Below are positions 1-21,390 of a stretch of DNA of 64,000 nucleotides, in pieces. The notes under the pieces were generated by a model. It did not search any database and had not been told where the DNA came from. It saw only the letters and a list, made by a program, of their open reading frames with translations. Location of the stretch: the NCBI RefSeq assembly GCF_003945595.2, contig NW_024104443.1, positions 3,286,001 through 3,350,000 on the forward strand. Direction: 5' to 3'. Made by a program: the position numbers and the translations under genes. Position 1 is the first letter of the stretch; each line of letters opens with the position of its first letter. This stretch comes from Pipra filicauda (taxonomy: Eukaryota > Chordata > Aves > Passeriformes > Pipridae).

Positions 1-83
1 TGAAGAAAGTGGTTTCAAAAACAGGTCTTTTTGTGTTTTAAACTTAATCACGGGCCCCATTTGACTTTTTTTTTCTTTTCGTG

Positions 84-84
<1 letters not shown>

Positions 85-155
<71 letters not shown>
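85..155. repeat. 71-base pure T homopolymer
   Basis: Seventy-one consecutive T on the plus strand read as A71 on the MEF2C sense strand. No AATAAA-like hexamer lies in the 40 bases on the minus-strand 5' side, so it does not look like a processed poly(A) tail. It could be an expanded mononucleotide repeat or a length error in the assembly. If transcribed, it would cause internal oligo-dT priming. Confidence 0.97.
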
Positions 156-160
<5 letters not shown>

Positions 161-1223
161 ATGCGTATCTTTGTTTACCCTGCAGTTTGCTCCACGAGAT
201 AAGATAGACGCATTAGTAGCACAGTATTCTGCTTAAGGAGTTTCCAGATTATACACTAGCCCCTGCACGGCTGAGAGTGCCTGGAAGGCAGGCTTCTGTA
301 AAGTCATGATAAGTGAAGAGCCTATGTCCTAATGCACACCGTAGTCTGATCATCATTCTCTACTACAGAGAGGTACACTCCATCATTGAGCAGTGCACAG
401 CAACTGCACACATAGCTGGAAAAAAGAGTGTGGATTTCCCTTAACAAAATATTTTGTGTTGACATTTCACTGCTGCAGCTATATCCTTCATCATGGTGTC
501 AGTGTATGTAGGCGAGACCTGGAAGGACTCTTGAAAAAAGGAGATATATTACAGTTTTACTATGGCACTAACATTTTGCTTAAACACTTTTCCCCTCCAA
601 CAGAAAGATTAAACTGAAACACTTGAATACACCATTTTTTCTTCTAATAAACAAGAGGGACAAAGAGGGACTTGAAGAAAATGACACATTCCCTCTGGTC
701 AATCTATAGTCAAAGGAACAATATGAGGCTGGACAAAATGTGGATGCCATATGCTAAAGCAAGTCCTGCTCCGGTGTAAACATACAGGGAGCGTTGCTCA
801 ACAACGTGCCCACTGTTAGATGACGTGACTGCAGAGGTCCGTGAGAACCAGGGACCTGATGGCCAACATTGGCTGTGTAAGATCAATCGACTTTGAATGA
901 TCCTCTAACTGATGATGTCTCTAGAAGTTTTATGTCTGTGAGAGAGGGGAGTAATCTTTATACAAGGCACGTTTGTGCTGATCCCTCCCTTTGCCTCTCT
1001 CTGCTGCTTCAGCACATATTCACTTGCACTCACGTAGCTGACAGCCGTTCGAGCTGCACACCCAATTCTGACAGGCAGAATACCAGCTTCATTAATGAGA
1101 AAGGGCCAAGTTACGCCACTTTGTCATTTAACCCATGGAAAACTACAAGATACGCAGGACATTAAGTAATAGAAGGGCCCTTAACTTGTACAATGCACAA
1201 AACAGCATGAAAGAACTAATCAG

Positions 1224-1231
1224 TATATACA
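1224..1231 (-). promoter_or_regulatory. Pumilio-type motif in the 3' UTR
   Basis: The minus strand reads TGTATATA, matching the PUM1/PUM2 consensus UGUANAUA. It would act on mRNA stability or translation if the 3' UTR extends this far. The motif is short and could occur by chance. Confidence 0.4.
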
Positions 1232-1824
1232 ATGGATTGCAGTTCACCCAAATGATTGTAAAATGCTGTATTAAAATGATTTAGGTTGTTACACCGTGGG
1301 TAAAGTCTAACTGTTTACAGATCAGTCTTTCAACAGCTGACTTTGATCTGTAAAATGTATACGCAGTAAAAGAAAACCGAAAGAAAATAGTTAAATGTGC
1401 AACTGCACAAATATAATTCCCCACTATTAAGATAACAAAAACTTTTGCTATTACCATAATTATTATATATATTAGAAAGCTATACACAAGCATGTTAATT
1501 TCACAGATTTTTTTAAAAGATTCTTAATATTTTATATAATTAGAAATACACATTTCAAAACCAAAACTTCTGCAAAGAGAAAACAGTTATCTTGGTTAGC
1601 AAAGCATGGAGTTCCTCAAGGCTTAGGGTAGTGCTTTCTATACAAAAAGTCCTTTTTTGTTTGTTTCTTCAGGACTGTTTAAAAGATTAGCAAAGCTTTC
1701 AAGGAAAAAAGAACACATTTTGGCTTAAGGAAACTACAAAAGCCACAAAAGCTTTGCAAACTCTGTCTTACTTCTTAATATGAAAATAAGCAAAATGTAA
1801 TGTACATATTTGTATACCTTTTTT

Positions 1825-1830
1825 TTTATT
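1825..1830 (-). terminator. MEF2C: Candidate polyadenylation signal AATAAA
   Basis: Plus-strand TTTATT gives AATAAA on the gene strand, about 650 nt after the stop codon, followed by an A-rich stretch. Its use would give a short 3' UTR that keeps the G-rich run, the miR-21 match and the upstream Pumilio motif, and loses the distal one. MEF2C 3' UTRs elsewhere are usually longer, so this is at best a proximal alternative site. Confidence 0.35.
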
Positions 1831-2138
1831 TAATAAGTGATGCAGACCCAGAATTTTTAAAATTAAATATATCAGCCCTCGAACTCAACATTTTTACAAG
1901 TATGGTCCTCTTTAAACATTTTGATCCTTTTTAAATGAGTTCCATACTCTAAAAATATGCTTGCATGTTTGTGAGCATTTTCAGTATGTTAGGTGACCCA
2001 GTCTCTTTCTAGCATCAATTCATGGCCACCCAACTGCTGGGTCTGTCAAAACATCTGTACATTTTCTATATGTTGCATAACAGCTGCTTTCTCTCTCAGT
2101 AAAGATCTGCCATTTCTGGCAAATGTTTTCCTTTTGTC

Positions 2139-2146
2139 TATTTACA
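2139..2146 (-). promoter_or_regulatory. Pumilio-type motif in the 3' UTR
   Basis: The minus strand reads TGTAAATA, a match to UGUANAUA, about 340 nt after the stop codon. It is well inside any plausible 3' UTR. Function is inferred from motif alone. Confidence 0.45.
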
Positions 2147-2279
2147 TGTAAATAACGTTGAACCTGCAACATGACACTATCTATTGTAACATACATTTTG
2201 CAAGGGAGCACAACAGTGAAAAGAAGTTAGCCTTAAAATCTAGTTTGTACAAGTGTTCTGTTGTACAACTCAAGTGCTA

Positions 2280-2286
2280 AGCTTAT
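2280..2286 (-). promoter_or_regulatory. miR-21 seed match (7mer-m8) in the 3' UTR
   Basis: The gene strand reads GATAAGCTT here, which contains ATAAGCT, complementary to miR-21 positions 2-8, with position 9 also paired. It lies about 195 nt after the stop. MEF2C has been reported as a miR-21 target in mammals (recalled). Whether this is the equivalent site was not checked by alignment. Confidence 0.45.
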
Positions 2287-2400
2287 CTCAGCATTTCTGT
2301 TTATCCTTATACTGCATCACTGAGGCAATTTAAAAGTACTTTTACAAAACAGAGTACCTGACTTTTTTTTTTCACACACAGCACATATAATGCATATCGA

Positions 2401-2418
2401 CCCCTCCCCCCTCCCCCC
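2401..2418 (-). promoter_or_regulatory. G-rich run with quadruplex potential, about 60 nt past the stop codon
   Basis: On the gene strand the sequence is G6-A-G6-A-G4. Splitting the six-base runs supplies enough G-triplets for a quadruplex with one-base loops. It lies 62 nt after the MEF2C stop and would be present in every mRNA using this last exon. The neighbouring sequence is A- and AC-rich. Confidence 0.6.
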
Positions 2419-2480
2419 ATTAAAGTATAGCACACACACACTGCAAGAAAAAAAAAACCAACTAATAGGTAATAATGTTA

Positions 2481-11639
<9,159 letters not shown>

Positions 11640-11663
11640 CAGAAGCAGATCAACATCCTCAGA
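11640..11663 (-). CDS. MEF2C: MEF2C beta microexon, SEDVDLLL (residues 271-278)
   Basis: A 24-nt exon flanked by acceptor TATGCAATCAG and donor GTAAGT. It encodes SEDVDLLL, identical to the beta segment of mammalian MEF2C. It is phase 0 on both sides, so including or skipping it adds or removes eight residues. In mammals the beta segment is included mainly in brain and muscle and strengthens transactivation (known). A UGC triplet lies within 10 nt upstream of the exon, as in neural microexons that depend on SRRM4. Too short for any open-frame search, but the sequence and splice sites are unambiguous. Confidence 0.95.
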
Positions 11664-13056
<1,393 letters not shown>

Positions 13057-16000
13057 TTAGGTAATAAAAGAGAAAAAAAAATAAAGAAAAAAAAAGGAGA
13101 AAGAAACCCCACTCCACTGTATTTCTTAAACCTCAACACTAAAAATGTGAAATAAAAAACCTCACGGTAAATACCTATGTCATATATCTTTATAGAAAAA
13201 TACAACACATGTTATATTTGGAACAATTGTTCTTCAAATGCTTTCTCTCATGGCTGCTGACAACTTAGAGATGTGCTGAAATTAATGTTATTATATGACT
13301 CTGTTTACAGCACTGTGGTATATAACACATTATACTGTGCCCTTGTAGCAGCCAGCATCTGACATTTGCCTTACAAGAGAATCAGGAAAGTCAGATAATT
13401 TAAGGGCTTAAAAAAAGTCAAAGTTATTCCATGTTTTCTCGACAACTACAGAGCATCATGCCTTTACTGACTCAGCCCTTTGTAGGTCATGATTTTGTTT
13501 TGCTTTTAAACAAAGGATGAGTACAGCAAGGCTATAATTTCCAGAAAAGGCAGTGGGAGGACTAAGAAGATTTGTAAATGCTTTTGGCTCTCTTTTACAA
13601 CACTTTTTGGATCTGATTCTGTCAACACTAAAGTCAATGGGAGCAAGATCAGAACTTTATTTGGAAAATGCCACCATATCTTTCATCTTCATTTCTCTGC
13701 TGCAGGCCCCAGGAACAGTTCTGACAAGCAAATGCTTCATTTGCGTTTTTCAGAAAAGGGTTTCCTTCTGTCACCACGTAGGACTGACAACTGTATTTCC
13801 ATAAGGTTACTTACCTACTGTTCCACTAAAATGAGACCTTTCTAAGTCTGGAGGAAAAGATGATTTTTAGCCTAACCTTGAAATTCTGTCTGCATAGTCT
13901 CAAGAGAGATACAGAAACGGCCCAATCATAGAGCGGGAATAGAACAAAAACCAGTACAGAAAGAGAAAACTTTCACAAATACCTAGCAAAAACATGCTAG
14001 GGAAGACTTGCTGTTCTGTGCTCAGCTTTTGTTCATAGTTCGGGAGCTGTGACACACAACCTAGAATTCGTGTGAGAAGATGAGCTAGTGAGAGTGGCAG
14101 AGCCCTGCGGGTCAGAAAACCTGGACCTTCAAATTTCCTCTGTAATCCCAATGTCAGTGAAAAAGAAGCATCTCACTTCCCCCTGCCCTGCCAATGTAAT
14201 GGAGTTTACAGCCCTAAAGGACATAAATGGATTATGGAACTAAATTCGATAATGTCTATGAGGTGGGCATAAAAATGACAGTACATGAGAGTGATTCGCT
14301 TTTCTGGTTAAGGATAATGAAGTGGTCCAAGCATGATTAAGATTAAATCGTGTTTTTAATCCTCAAGCATATCAGTTAATTGTATTTATCAGATCAGCAA
14401 ATCCACAGAAATAAAATCTGTCAAAGGCTTTTAAATACAAAAACACCACTTCAGGCTGTGGAAGACCCTGAACTGTGAACACTAGGCTTAGGACACAGGA
14501 AAATTATCAAACAGTGCTTGACTTCTGTATTTGTGATGTACCTTTAGCAACTGCTCTGGCCTGGCTTGTTTATTTGCATGCTTCTTTATTACCATGATCT
14601 CACATGCCTTTACAAAAAAATGAAAACTTAAAAGCACAAAGATCACTTCAGAGATTTTGTATTAAAATATTTTTCATAGTTAATCCTGTTGTTTATTTCC
14701 CTAATATCTTACAGTTAGTAAGATAAAATGTTAATGAAAATAAGTGTATTTTACACTTATCAAGCTATACCAGCAGAACGCTGTGGAGAATTTTCCATTT
14801 TGTGTCAGTAGGCTTTTTTTTTAAAAACAAACAATGGTCTCAACATGGATTGGTTACCTATTATACTCTAATTAATGCCATGTGTTACTAGAGGCAGTGA
14901 GATTAGAAGGGGCGTTTTGAATGTATGACAATATTTTCTGCTAGAAGCCACAGAGCCTTTTAAAAATTCATCTTTTACAAACTGAATACTAAAAAAGTAA
15001 TGTGTTGAGAAGTGATCAACAGGAGGAACTGAAGCAAAAGTAGATTTTCTCTGGTGTTGGTTTCATACAGGACATATTTACCAGCAGGACGTAAAACTCC
15101 CTGTTAAATCTGTTGTATGACGAGGATTTGTTCACAGACTGACAATAAAAGTCTTTGAAGCAGATATATAGCAAAACAGAATGCACTGTACTCTATATGT
15201 TTGTTTGTAATTGTGATTTTTGGAGAATAAAACCTCTTACAAGAAGAACTCCCGTTTTCTACATAAGATTTACTTAATTTAATTCACTATTAAACACTAA
15301 AAGACAGAATGCTTCTGTACAAACCTTAACTCTTCAGAAACTTTCATCTGACCTTTATTTTATTTACCTACTGATGTCAAATAGTTTCAACAGTGATCAG
15401 ATTTCTTACATTTATATCTAAAAGCATCAAATTCTTTTAAAGAACTATTGCAGTCTTCTCTTTACCAGGAGATTTCTGCTGTTCATGGCATATTATGCCA
15501 TCTAGCATTTTGGAGCCATGTAATAACCATTCCTCTTTCCAGTCACCAAATTGTTATTCTTCTGGTATAATGAGGATTCAGGAATGTAAGACTGTGGACC
15601 TTAAACCAGCGATACAGAAACCCATCATTTGGAAATCAATGATGAATGCATGCATGTGGTTTACAGTTAAGAAGAGTCTGCATTTAAACCAGCTCCTTAA
15701 ACTGTATCCTTTTAACTCAAGAGGGCTGTGGCCTGCTCTGAGGCAGTTGTCCCACCTTCAGAAAAACTGACTGAACAGAATAGCCTCATTTACATTCAGA
15801 GGCAATAAAAAAAGTATAAGACTTCTAATGTACAAATTAAATCTTCATTCATCCTATACTTTAAAATTACACTTTGCCTGGACAATTATCAATTTAGATG
15901 TGACTCTATGCAGAACATTGCATTTCACTATCCACTTGAAAGCGCAAAAATTATATGTCGTGGATGAATGGATTTCCTGATTATAGATTATAAGAAAATG

Positions 16001-18769
16001 AAAACCAGATGGATTTTAGAGCAAGTTGGCTTTACATTTTTATTTGGTTAAAAGCCATATTTCTGCTGGAATAGAACATTTTTAAACAGTATGAATATAT
16101 TCTGTAGTGCATAATGAAAATAAAAACAGTGGATGCACAAGTTTTAAAGGGCATATGTAAGAATTTGCAAATTTACAGCATCTTCAAATCAATAAGTTTT
16201 CAGAGAAAATTATATTTCCTTGTATTATTTGTTATACTGACTTGAGAGAGTAAAAATATTTTACACAGAAAAGAGCTTGTTTCTAGACAGAGTTAGGGGA
16301 GCAGCACATGTCAAGAGATGTAGTGCCAGACTTTGCATTTGGACTAACAGCAGAATATAAGGACAAGTGCCTTATGAGCACTGAACGCTCTTCTTGGGCA
16401 TGCTCCCACATTGTGCATTTAGGCAAGGATGCCATTGACTTTAGAAGCAATTCCATCCAAGTACAAAATGCATGATTAATCCCTGCAATAGCACTTTTTA
16501 AAAACATTCAGAAAATGTACTTTTGTGCACCAAGAGTTATTCAATCAAGAAGAATTATTAAAAAGAAAACATCCATTTACTCATGGAAAGCTACAAATTT
16601 AACTGTATTACAAATTCATGAAATACTACCTTAAGCAGTCCCTTCCATATTTTAAGAACTTAAGGATACCAGAAGAGCACAAGTTTACTCAGAACAGGAC
16701 AGGACAGAGAGCAAAGTTTACTTCTCTCCTTTCATCCCTCATTAGGAACACCTGTATCTTATAAAGAGTTATAGGCATTGCCAAGTGGCTGCAATTCTTG
16801 ATATTCTCAGAGTTAAGGTAATCATTTTGTACTGAGCATTTAAGCAGGAAACTTTCCATGTGTTAAGGTAACACAAATGAGGAAAGAATACTTTTTTTCC
16901 ATATCTCTCAACATTCTTGAACAGTATTGTCATAATTCAAAGCCCTTAAGTCTTGAAAAATTAGAAAATTTTGATATTTTGATTTCTTGGACTTTTGAAG
17001 CTGTCATGTTCCTACTCTTTCTTTGTTTTTTAAAATTAGTGATTTCAAAGATATAAAAATATACTGAATGAAAAATCCTCTATGGTAGTCCTACAAGCAC
17101 AAAGAATAAGACATACAATTTATACGTCCTTTCTTCTCTTTTCTTTACTCTAATGTTTTTCACTGACCATATGTATTGAGAACTTACGAGATCTTTAGGA
17201 ATCTGGGATGTCTACCTACATTATTTTTAATAGGAAAAGAACATTCAAATTCTTGAAGGGGTTTCAATGCTTCTTTCAAGTTTCCAACAAGTGTATTTTC
17301 TTACTTGTGAAAAGTTTTGTATTTCTTCTAAGGTGAATATGTACTTTCAATTTCATAGAGGATTTCTGCTTCTTACTGGGTTATGTTAAATGCATATTCC
17401 ATATACATGACATTTTGACTGACCATCAAGCCTCTTATAAAGAATATTAAATGTAGAATTAATCTATATATACATCAGAGCAAACTATGCCACAAATCAA
17501 CTCCACCTCAAAATACACGTGTATACAAAAAAATCAATGCAGTAGGAGAAATTTTGCTAAATTTATACACAGTTTTGCACTCTTCACTCAGTTAATTTTT
17601 CCACTTTCTGAAGGATTGCTAATTGTTCCTACCAGTAATTAAGAGGCAAATTTCTCTCTTTTCTCTCTTACATCATGTATTTTTTTTATTTTTTATTTTT
17701 TTTAATGCGTGCACACTGTTGGAATAGGCTGTAGTTTACCACCCAAAATAAACACATGCTAGCAACAAAACATTGGTGCTAGGAAGCTGTATTGGTGTTC
17801 ATCTAAAAATAATTTTAAAAAAAGGTAATTGAATGTTCTTACACGTTAAATGCTAGTCATTCACAGTACACAATCTTTACTAACTGCAAGTGGGAAAAGA
17901 AAACCAATCTGCACTTATCCTCGTCTAGAAAAAAGGAAATCTTTATGTTAAAGTAACTGCCCATTCCCACAACATTGAACTAATTCTTTACTGAATTACG
18001 GGGAGTCATACAAAACCTACTGACTTTGTGTGGAAGAATTCTCAGGCATCCTGGGAAGTATCAGCTGCATTTTGAGTTGAAACAGGATGGCAGTCTGAAG
18101 AACACACAGGCATTTGGAAGAATGGGAGGAGAACCAGGACAAAACTATCTCTTTTTTTTGCTAGTTTTAGAACTAATCATTTAGAAATAGTGTAAATAAG
18201 AAGGTAGAGATTTCTACAGCAATGTAAGACTAAGCTGTCCCTCCCTAGTCACCCATTCTTGCCAAGCAGGTTGCATAACTGTCAGTGGGAACTTCTTGCC
18301 CTTTAAAGAGATGTAAAGGGCACTAATGGCATTATTGTTGTCCTATGTGGGAAAAAAGATAGTATTTGGGAACCACTAAAATACTCCCAATACTGTAGGC
18401 AATTTAGGTGTACATGTAACCTGTACTGGGACTGCACAAAGCTAAAAGTCAGACTGTGCATCCCATTTAATTATTCTGGGTGAATTTCCATTTTGGAAAT
18501 CAAGTATATCTCCAGTGCTTCCACTGCAGGGGAGGTAAAGGGTCTCTTCAAATTTTCCAAGGAAAACTCTGTGTATGATTTCCTTATATTTGTAGCATAT
18601 TATGAAGAAAGTGACTTCTCTGTTTTGTGGCTCAAACTATTCAGTTTTGGTTTGTCCCTTTGCTGGTTCAAGTACTTATGCAACATATTGAGACAGCATG
18701 TGCCTTACTGCTAAATGTTGTGTTTAGTGCCATGAATAGTCCTCTAACCAGTCTAATGGTTTGCCTCAC

Positions 18770-19000
18770 CAGATGCCCATCCATAGGCTGACATTCTGCT
18801 CCATCCCCATCTCCATGGAGGTGCCTGATGCCTGGGTCTGGGTCTGCCCTGGGCTGCCTCTCCCTGGCCCTACTCCCTGGCTGGGACTGTGGGATGGGTC
18901 TAGGTTGTAAAGCCCAGCTCTGCACCCCCAGGAACCTCTGCTGTTCCAGGTCTCCAGCTGCTTCCTGACCCCAGCGTGTCCTGGTGGCATGTCCCACATG
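18770..19000. other. GC-rich island of unknown origin
   Basis: About 230 bp with a sharp rise in G+C against AT-rich flanks. On the minus strand it is purine-rich with CCTGG/CTGGG repeats and sits in open frames of 112 and 77 codons, whose low-complexity translation matches no family I know. It lacks the many CpGs of a promoter island. It could be a solo LTR or other retroposed piece: the minus strand begins TGTTACATGTGG, but no matching end or target duplication was found. Confidence 0.4.
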
Positions 19001-19899
19001 TAACAATTAACTCTCCTTACAAAATATTCATATCGAGTACTGCCAGCTACCTTAGTGAACTGTATACATGGATGATCTAGCCAAAATTATTTCTGATCTG
19101 TGGGTGAGTGCATGTAAAAATTGGAACATCCTGACAATCTACTGTATGTGGAGTATTTGCTGGTGCACATAACTATTGCTGCAAAAGGGCACTTTTCTCC
19201 AATACTGCAGCAACTGGGCTCAGATTTCATTCTGGACAGTGATGATGCTTCTCAGGCAGAGGCTGAAAGTAAAGAAGTGGCTCTTTGGGCACTTGACAAT
19301 GCAAAACATATACAAAATACTTTTCTGAAAATCTAAGGACATGTCGCAAATCTAGGAGCCTAGAAATTGGAGATGATTTTTCAGCTGAATGAAGAAATAA
19401 ATGAGTTTATTTAGAAGGAGGATGAAAGAACATGAGGACATAAACCTGACTTGTGCATCACAGACCGCTATACCTGCATGCAAATACTTTACTGCTGAGT
19501 CGAGTGCAGGGGAAGCTAGCCTGATCACCAACACTGCAGTTAGGTTTTATTGCTATAAAAAAAGACATATTTAAATGTTTCTAAATTAGTTCTTGCACTA
19601 ACTATTCTCCCACTTTAGAAGTTCACACCTTAATAAAATAAATGCAAAGGTGGCACCTGACTGTCTCGAATTAGCCTGCAGCTACCCACACAAGGAACTG
19701 TGAGAAACGTTTCGCAACATTTCTCATTGCAATTAGTTTTCCCAAGTGGCAAGAAGATATTTCAGCACATCCATGGACTCACTCCTTGCAGCCTTTGGAA
19801 TAGGGGTGTATGTCATAGGCAGTGAGGGTCTGTGGCAAATTATACAATGAGAGATGGAGGAATGCTCTTTCTTCTTCTTCAATGATTATCATTCCTCTC

Positions 19900-19917
19900 T
19901 TTTTTTTTTTTTTTTTT
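19900..19917. repeat. 18-base T run
   Basis: T18 follows a CT-rich stretch and precedes CCCCTCAG. On the minus strand it is an A18 run about 350 bp beyond the possible coding fragment at 20273-20870, where a retrocopy's A-tail could be expected. An ATTAAA on that strand (19976-19981) lies about 60 nt before it, further than usual. Confidence 0.9.
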
Positions 19918-20272
19918 CCCCTCAGCAAGGAAACAGGGCAATAGATGATTCAAGTCCAGGTCCTGTTTGTGTTTTTTTAATCTTGCAGTACAGTTACTAT
20001 TGCCATTGTGTTTATAATATAATGTCCAATCATAGCGTCGGACATCATAGTACTATTTGCTTTCATAATTCTTTAATGACACCTAATTTCAGGAATCTCA
20101 GATCATACAGCTTTCATGTAGAAACATTATCTTTCCTTTACTTCTGATTGTATTGATTAACTTATCTCAACTTCCACAGCATTATTTTGTTCTAACACCA
20201 TTTTTTATCAATAGCTGTGCTCATCTCAGCATCCGTATATTTCACATTATCTTGTTTGGCTTGAAGCTTCAC

Positions 20273-20870
20273 CTAATCAGCACAGTAACTAAGTTGTAAT
20301 TCCTGAAAAAAATCACTTAAGGCAATTACACAGTGGTCTTCAGTTTTGTGCTTTATAAATATTATGTGTCTGTAGTTTAGACATGTGGGCACTGCACAAT
20401 GAGCAACAGGAATATACTCTCGTGTTACAGTTTTATAAGGTCCAAACAAAATGTCAGGGATCAGAGTCATTCAGAAGTGTCTTACCATGGTGAAACAGCT
20501 ATCTTGTCCCTGTTACTGGTGTTGTATCTGCTACCATGAGGAGCTGGCATGATGCAATGTCCCAGACCTCGTGTAATAGTCTCTCCTCATTCACTGCTCA
20601 CATCTGCAAATGTTAGTCCATCCTCTGCACTAGGAATACACTGGTCTTCCACACTAAAGTTTAGTCTAATAGGAGAGGCCAACACCAGATATTGAGGGTG
20701 GTTTTCCATAGTCAGCTGAAACTCAGCCTGCATCACAGCTTTTCCAACGATCTTGCAGTTACTGGCATAGACCTGATCTCTTAAAATGTGCACAATTCCT
20801 ATCTGGCCCTCACTGGTCTGACATAAACCCCTCTCCAAAATATGTTTGCAGGACTTAGCTGCCCTCTTAT
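20273..20870 (-). pseudogene. Possible degraded coding fragment, unidentified
   Basis: Two neighbouring minus-strand frames (20587-20838, extendable upstream to about 20870, and 20273-20470) have a protein-like residue mix with little low complexity. The first contains IGIVHILRDQVY and ENHPQYLVLASPIRLNF; the second contains KTVTREYIPVAHCAVPT. They lie in different phases, interrupted by stops, as expected for a decayed retrocopy or transposon frame. No initiator ATG opens the first frame. I cannot name the parent protein. It could be chance; an A18 run further along the same strand is weakly supportive. It is not part of MEF2C, as no splice sites frame it. Confidence 0.25.
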
Positions 20871-21116
20871 AAGTATGCTAGCTGAAAAGATGCTTCATTC
20901 TAGTTCAGTTTATGCAAAAAATAAACAGTATTTTTTCTTTTTTTTTTGCATATGGATTGATCCAGAGTTTCAATAATTAAAAACAAACCAGAATGTGACA
21001 TGTCAGAGAAGAAACTATATTGCTGAAAAATATATTTGCTGACGAGAAAAATACAAGCCTGAGAAGAGTAGAGGACTTCTCTCTTCTGACTGCCTGTGAG
21101 AGACTTTGACGAATCA

Positions 21117-21390
21117 TATCACAGAATCACAGAATGGTTTGGGCTGGAGGGGACCTTAAAGATCATCTAGTTCCAAATGCCCTGCCATGGGCAGGGACAC
21201 CTTTCACTAGAAGTTGCTCAAAGCTCCATCCAACCCGGCCTTGAACACTTCCAGGGGTGGAGCACCCACAGCTTTTCTGGGCAACCTGTTCCAGTGCATC
21301 ACCACCCTCACAGTTAAGAATTTCTTCCTAATATCTAAACTAAATCTGCCCTCCTTCAGTTTAAAGCCATAACCCTTTTGTCAATCATCT
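21117..21390 (-). mobile_element. CR1 LINE fragment, 3' end, 5'-truncated
   Basis: The plus strand starts with ATCACAGAATCACAGAATGG followed by TTTGGGCTGGAGGGGACC, the reverse complement of the CR1 3' tail with its short octamer repeats. Next come the CR1 landmarks CATGGGCAGGGACACC, TTGCTCAAAGC, TTGAACACTTCCAGGG, GGGCAACCTGTTCCAGTGC and AAGAATTTCTTCCTAATATC. Similarity fades near 21390. The element is therefore inserted in the same orientation as MEF2C. About 270 bp of 3' end is typical of avian CR1 copies. Divergence from the consensus as I remember it is moderate, so it is not recent. It carries no intact reverse transcriptase. Confidence 0.95.

Larger units (their letters stand above)
1..2480 (-). 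other. MEF2C: MEF2C 3' UTR and possibly 3' flank
   Basis: This is the sequence after the MEF2C stop codon on the minus strand. MEF2C mRNAs in other vertebrates carry 3' UTRs of several kilobases (known), so much or all of this stretch may be transcribed, and the true 3' end may lie beyond base 1. It is AT-rich and holds no supported coding frame. Features listed separately are a G-rich run just after the stop, a miR-21 seed match, two Pumilio-type motifs, one canonical AATAAA and a 71-base homopolymer. The 3' boundary cannot be set from sequence alone. Confidence 0.65.

Noticed and set aside
85..155. T71 as the poly(A) tail of a retrocopy on the minus strand
   Set aside because: No AATAAA-type signal within the expected distance and no recognisable parent sequence at 156-400.
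393..1165. Plus-strand open frames of 74 and 90 codons
   Set aside because: No motif, codon pattern or splice context, and they lie antisense to the MEF2C 3' UTR.
17804..17813. Single MEF2-type site CTAAAAATAA
   Set aside because: It is a degenerate match to YTAWWWWTAR expected many times by chance in AT-rich DNA, with no partner nearby. The similar site at 39183 was rejected for the same reason.
18668..19006. 112-codon minus-strand frame as a gene
   Set aside because: It arises from a GC-rich, stop-poor island; composition is low-complexity and no homology was recognised.
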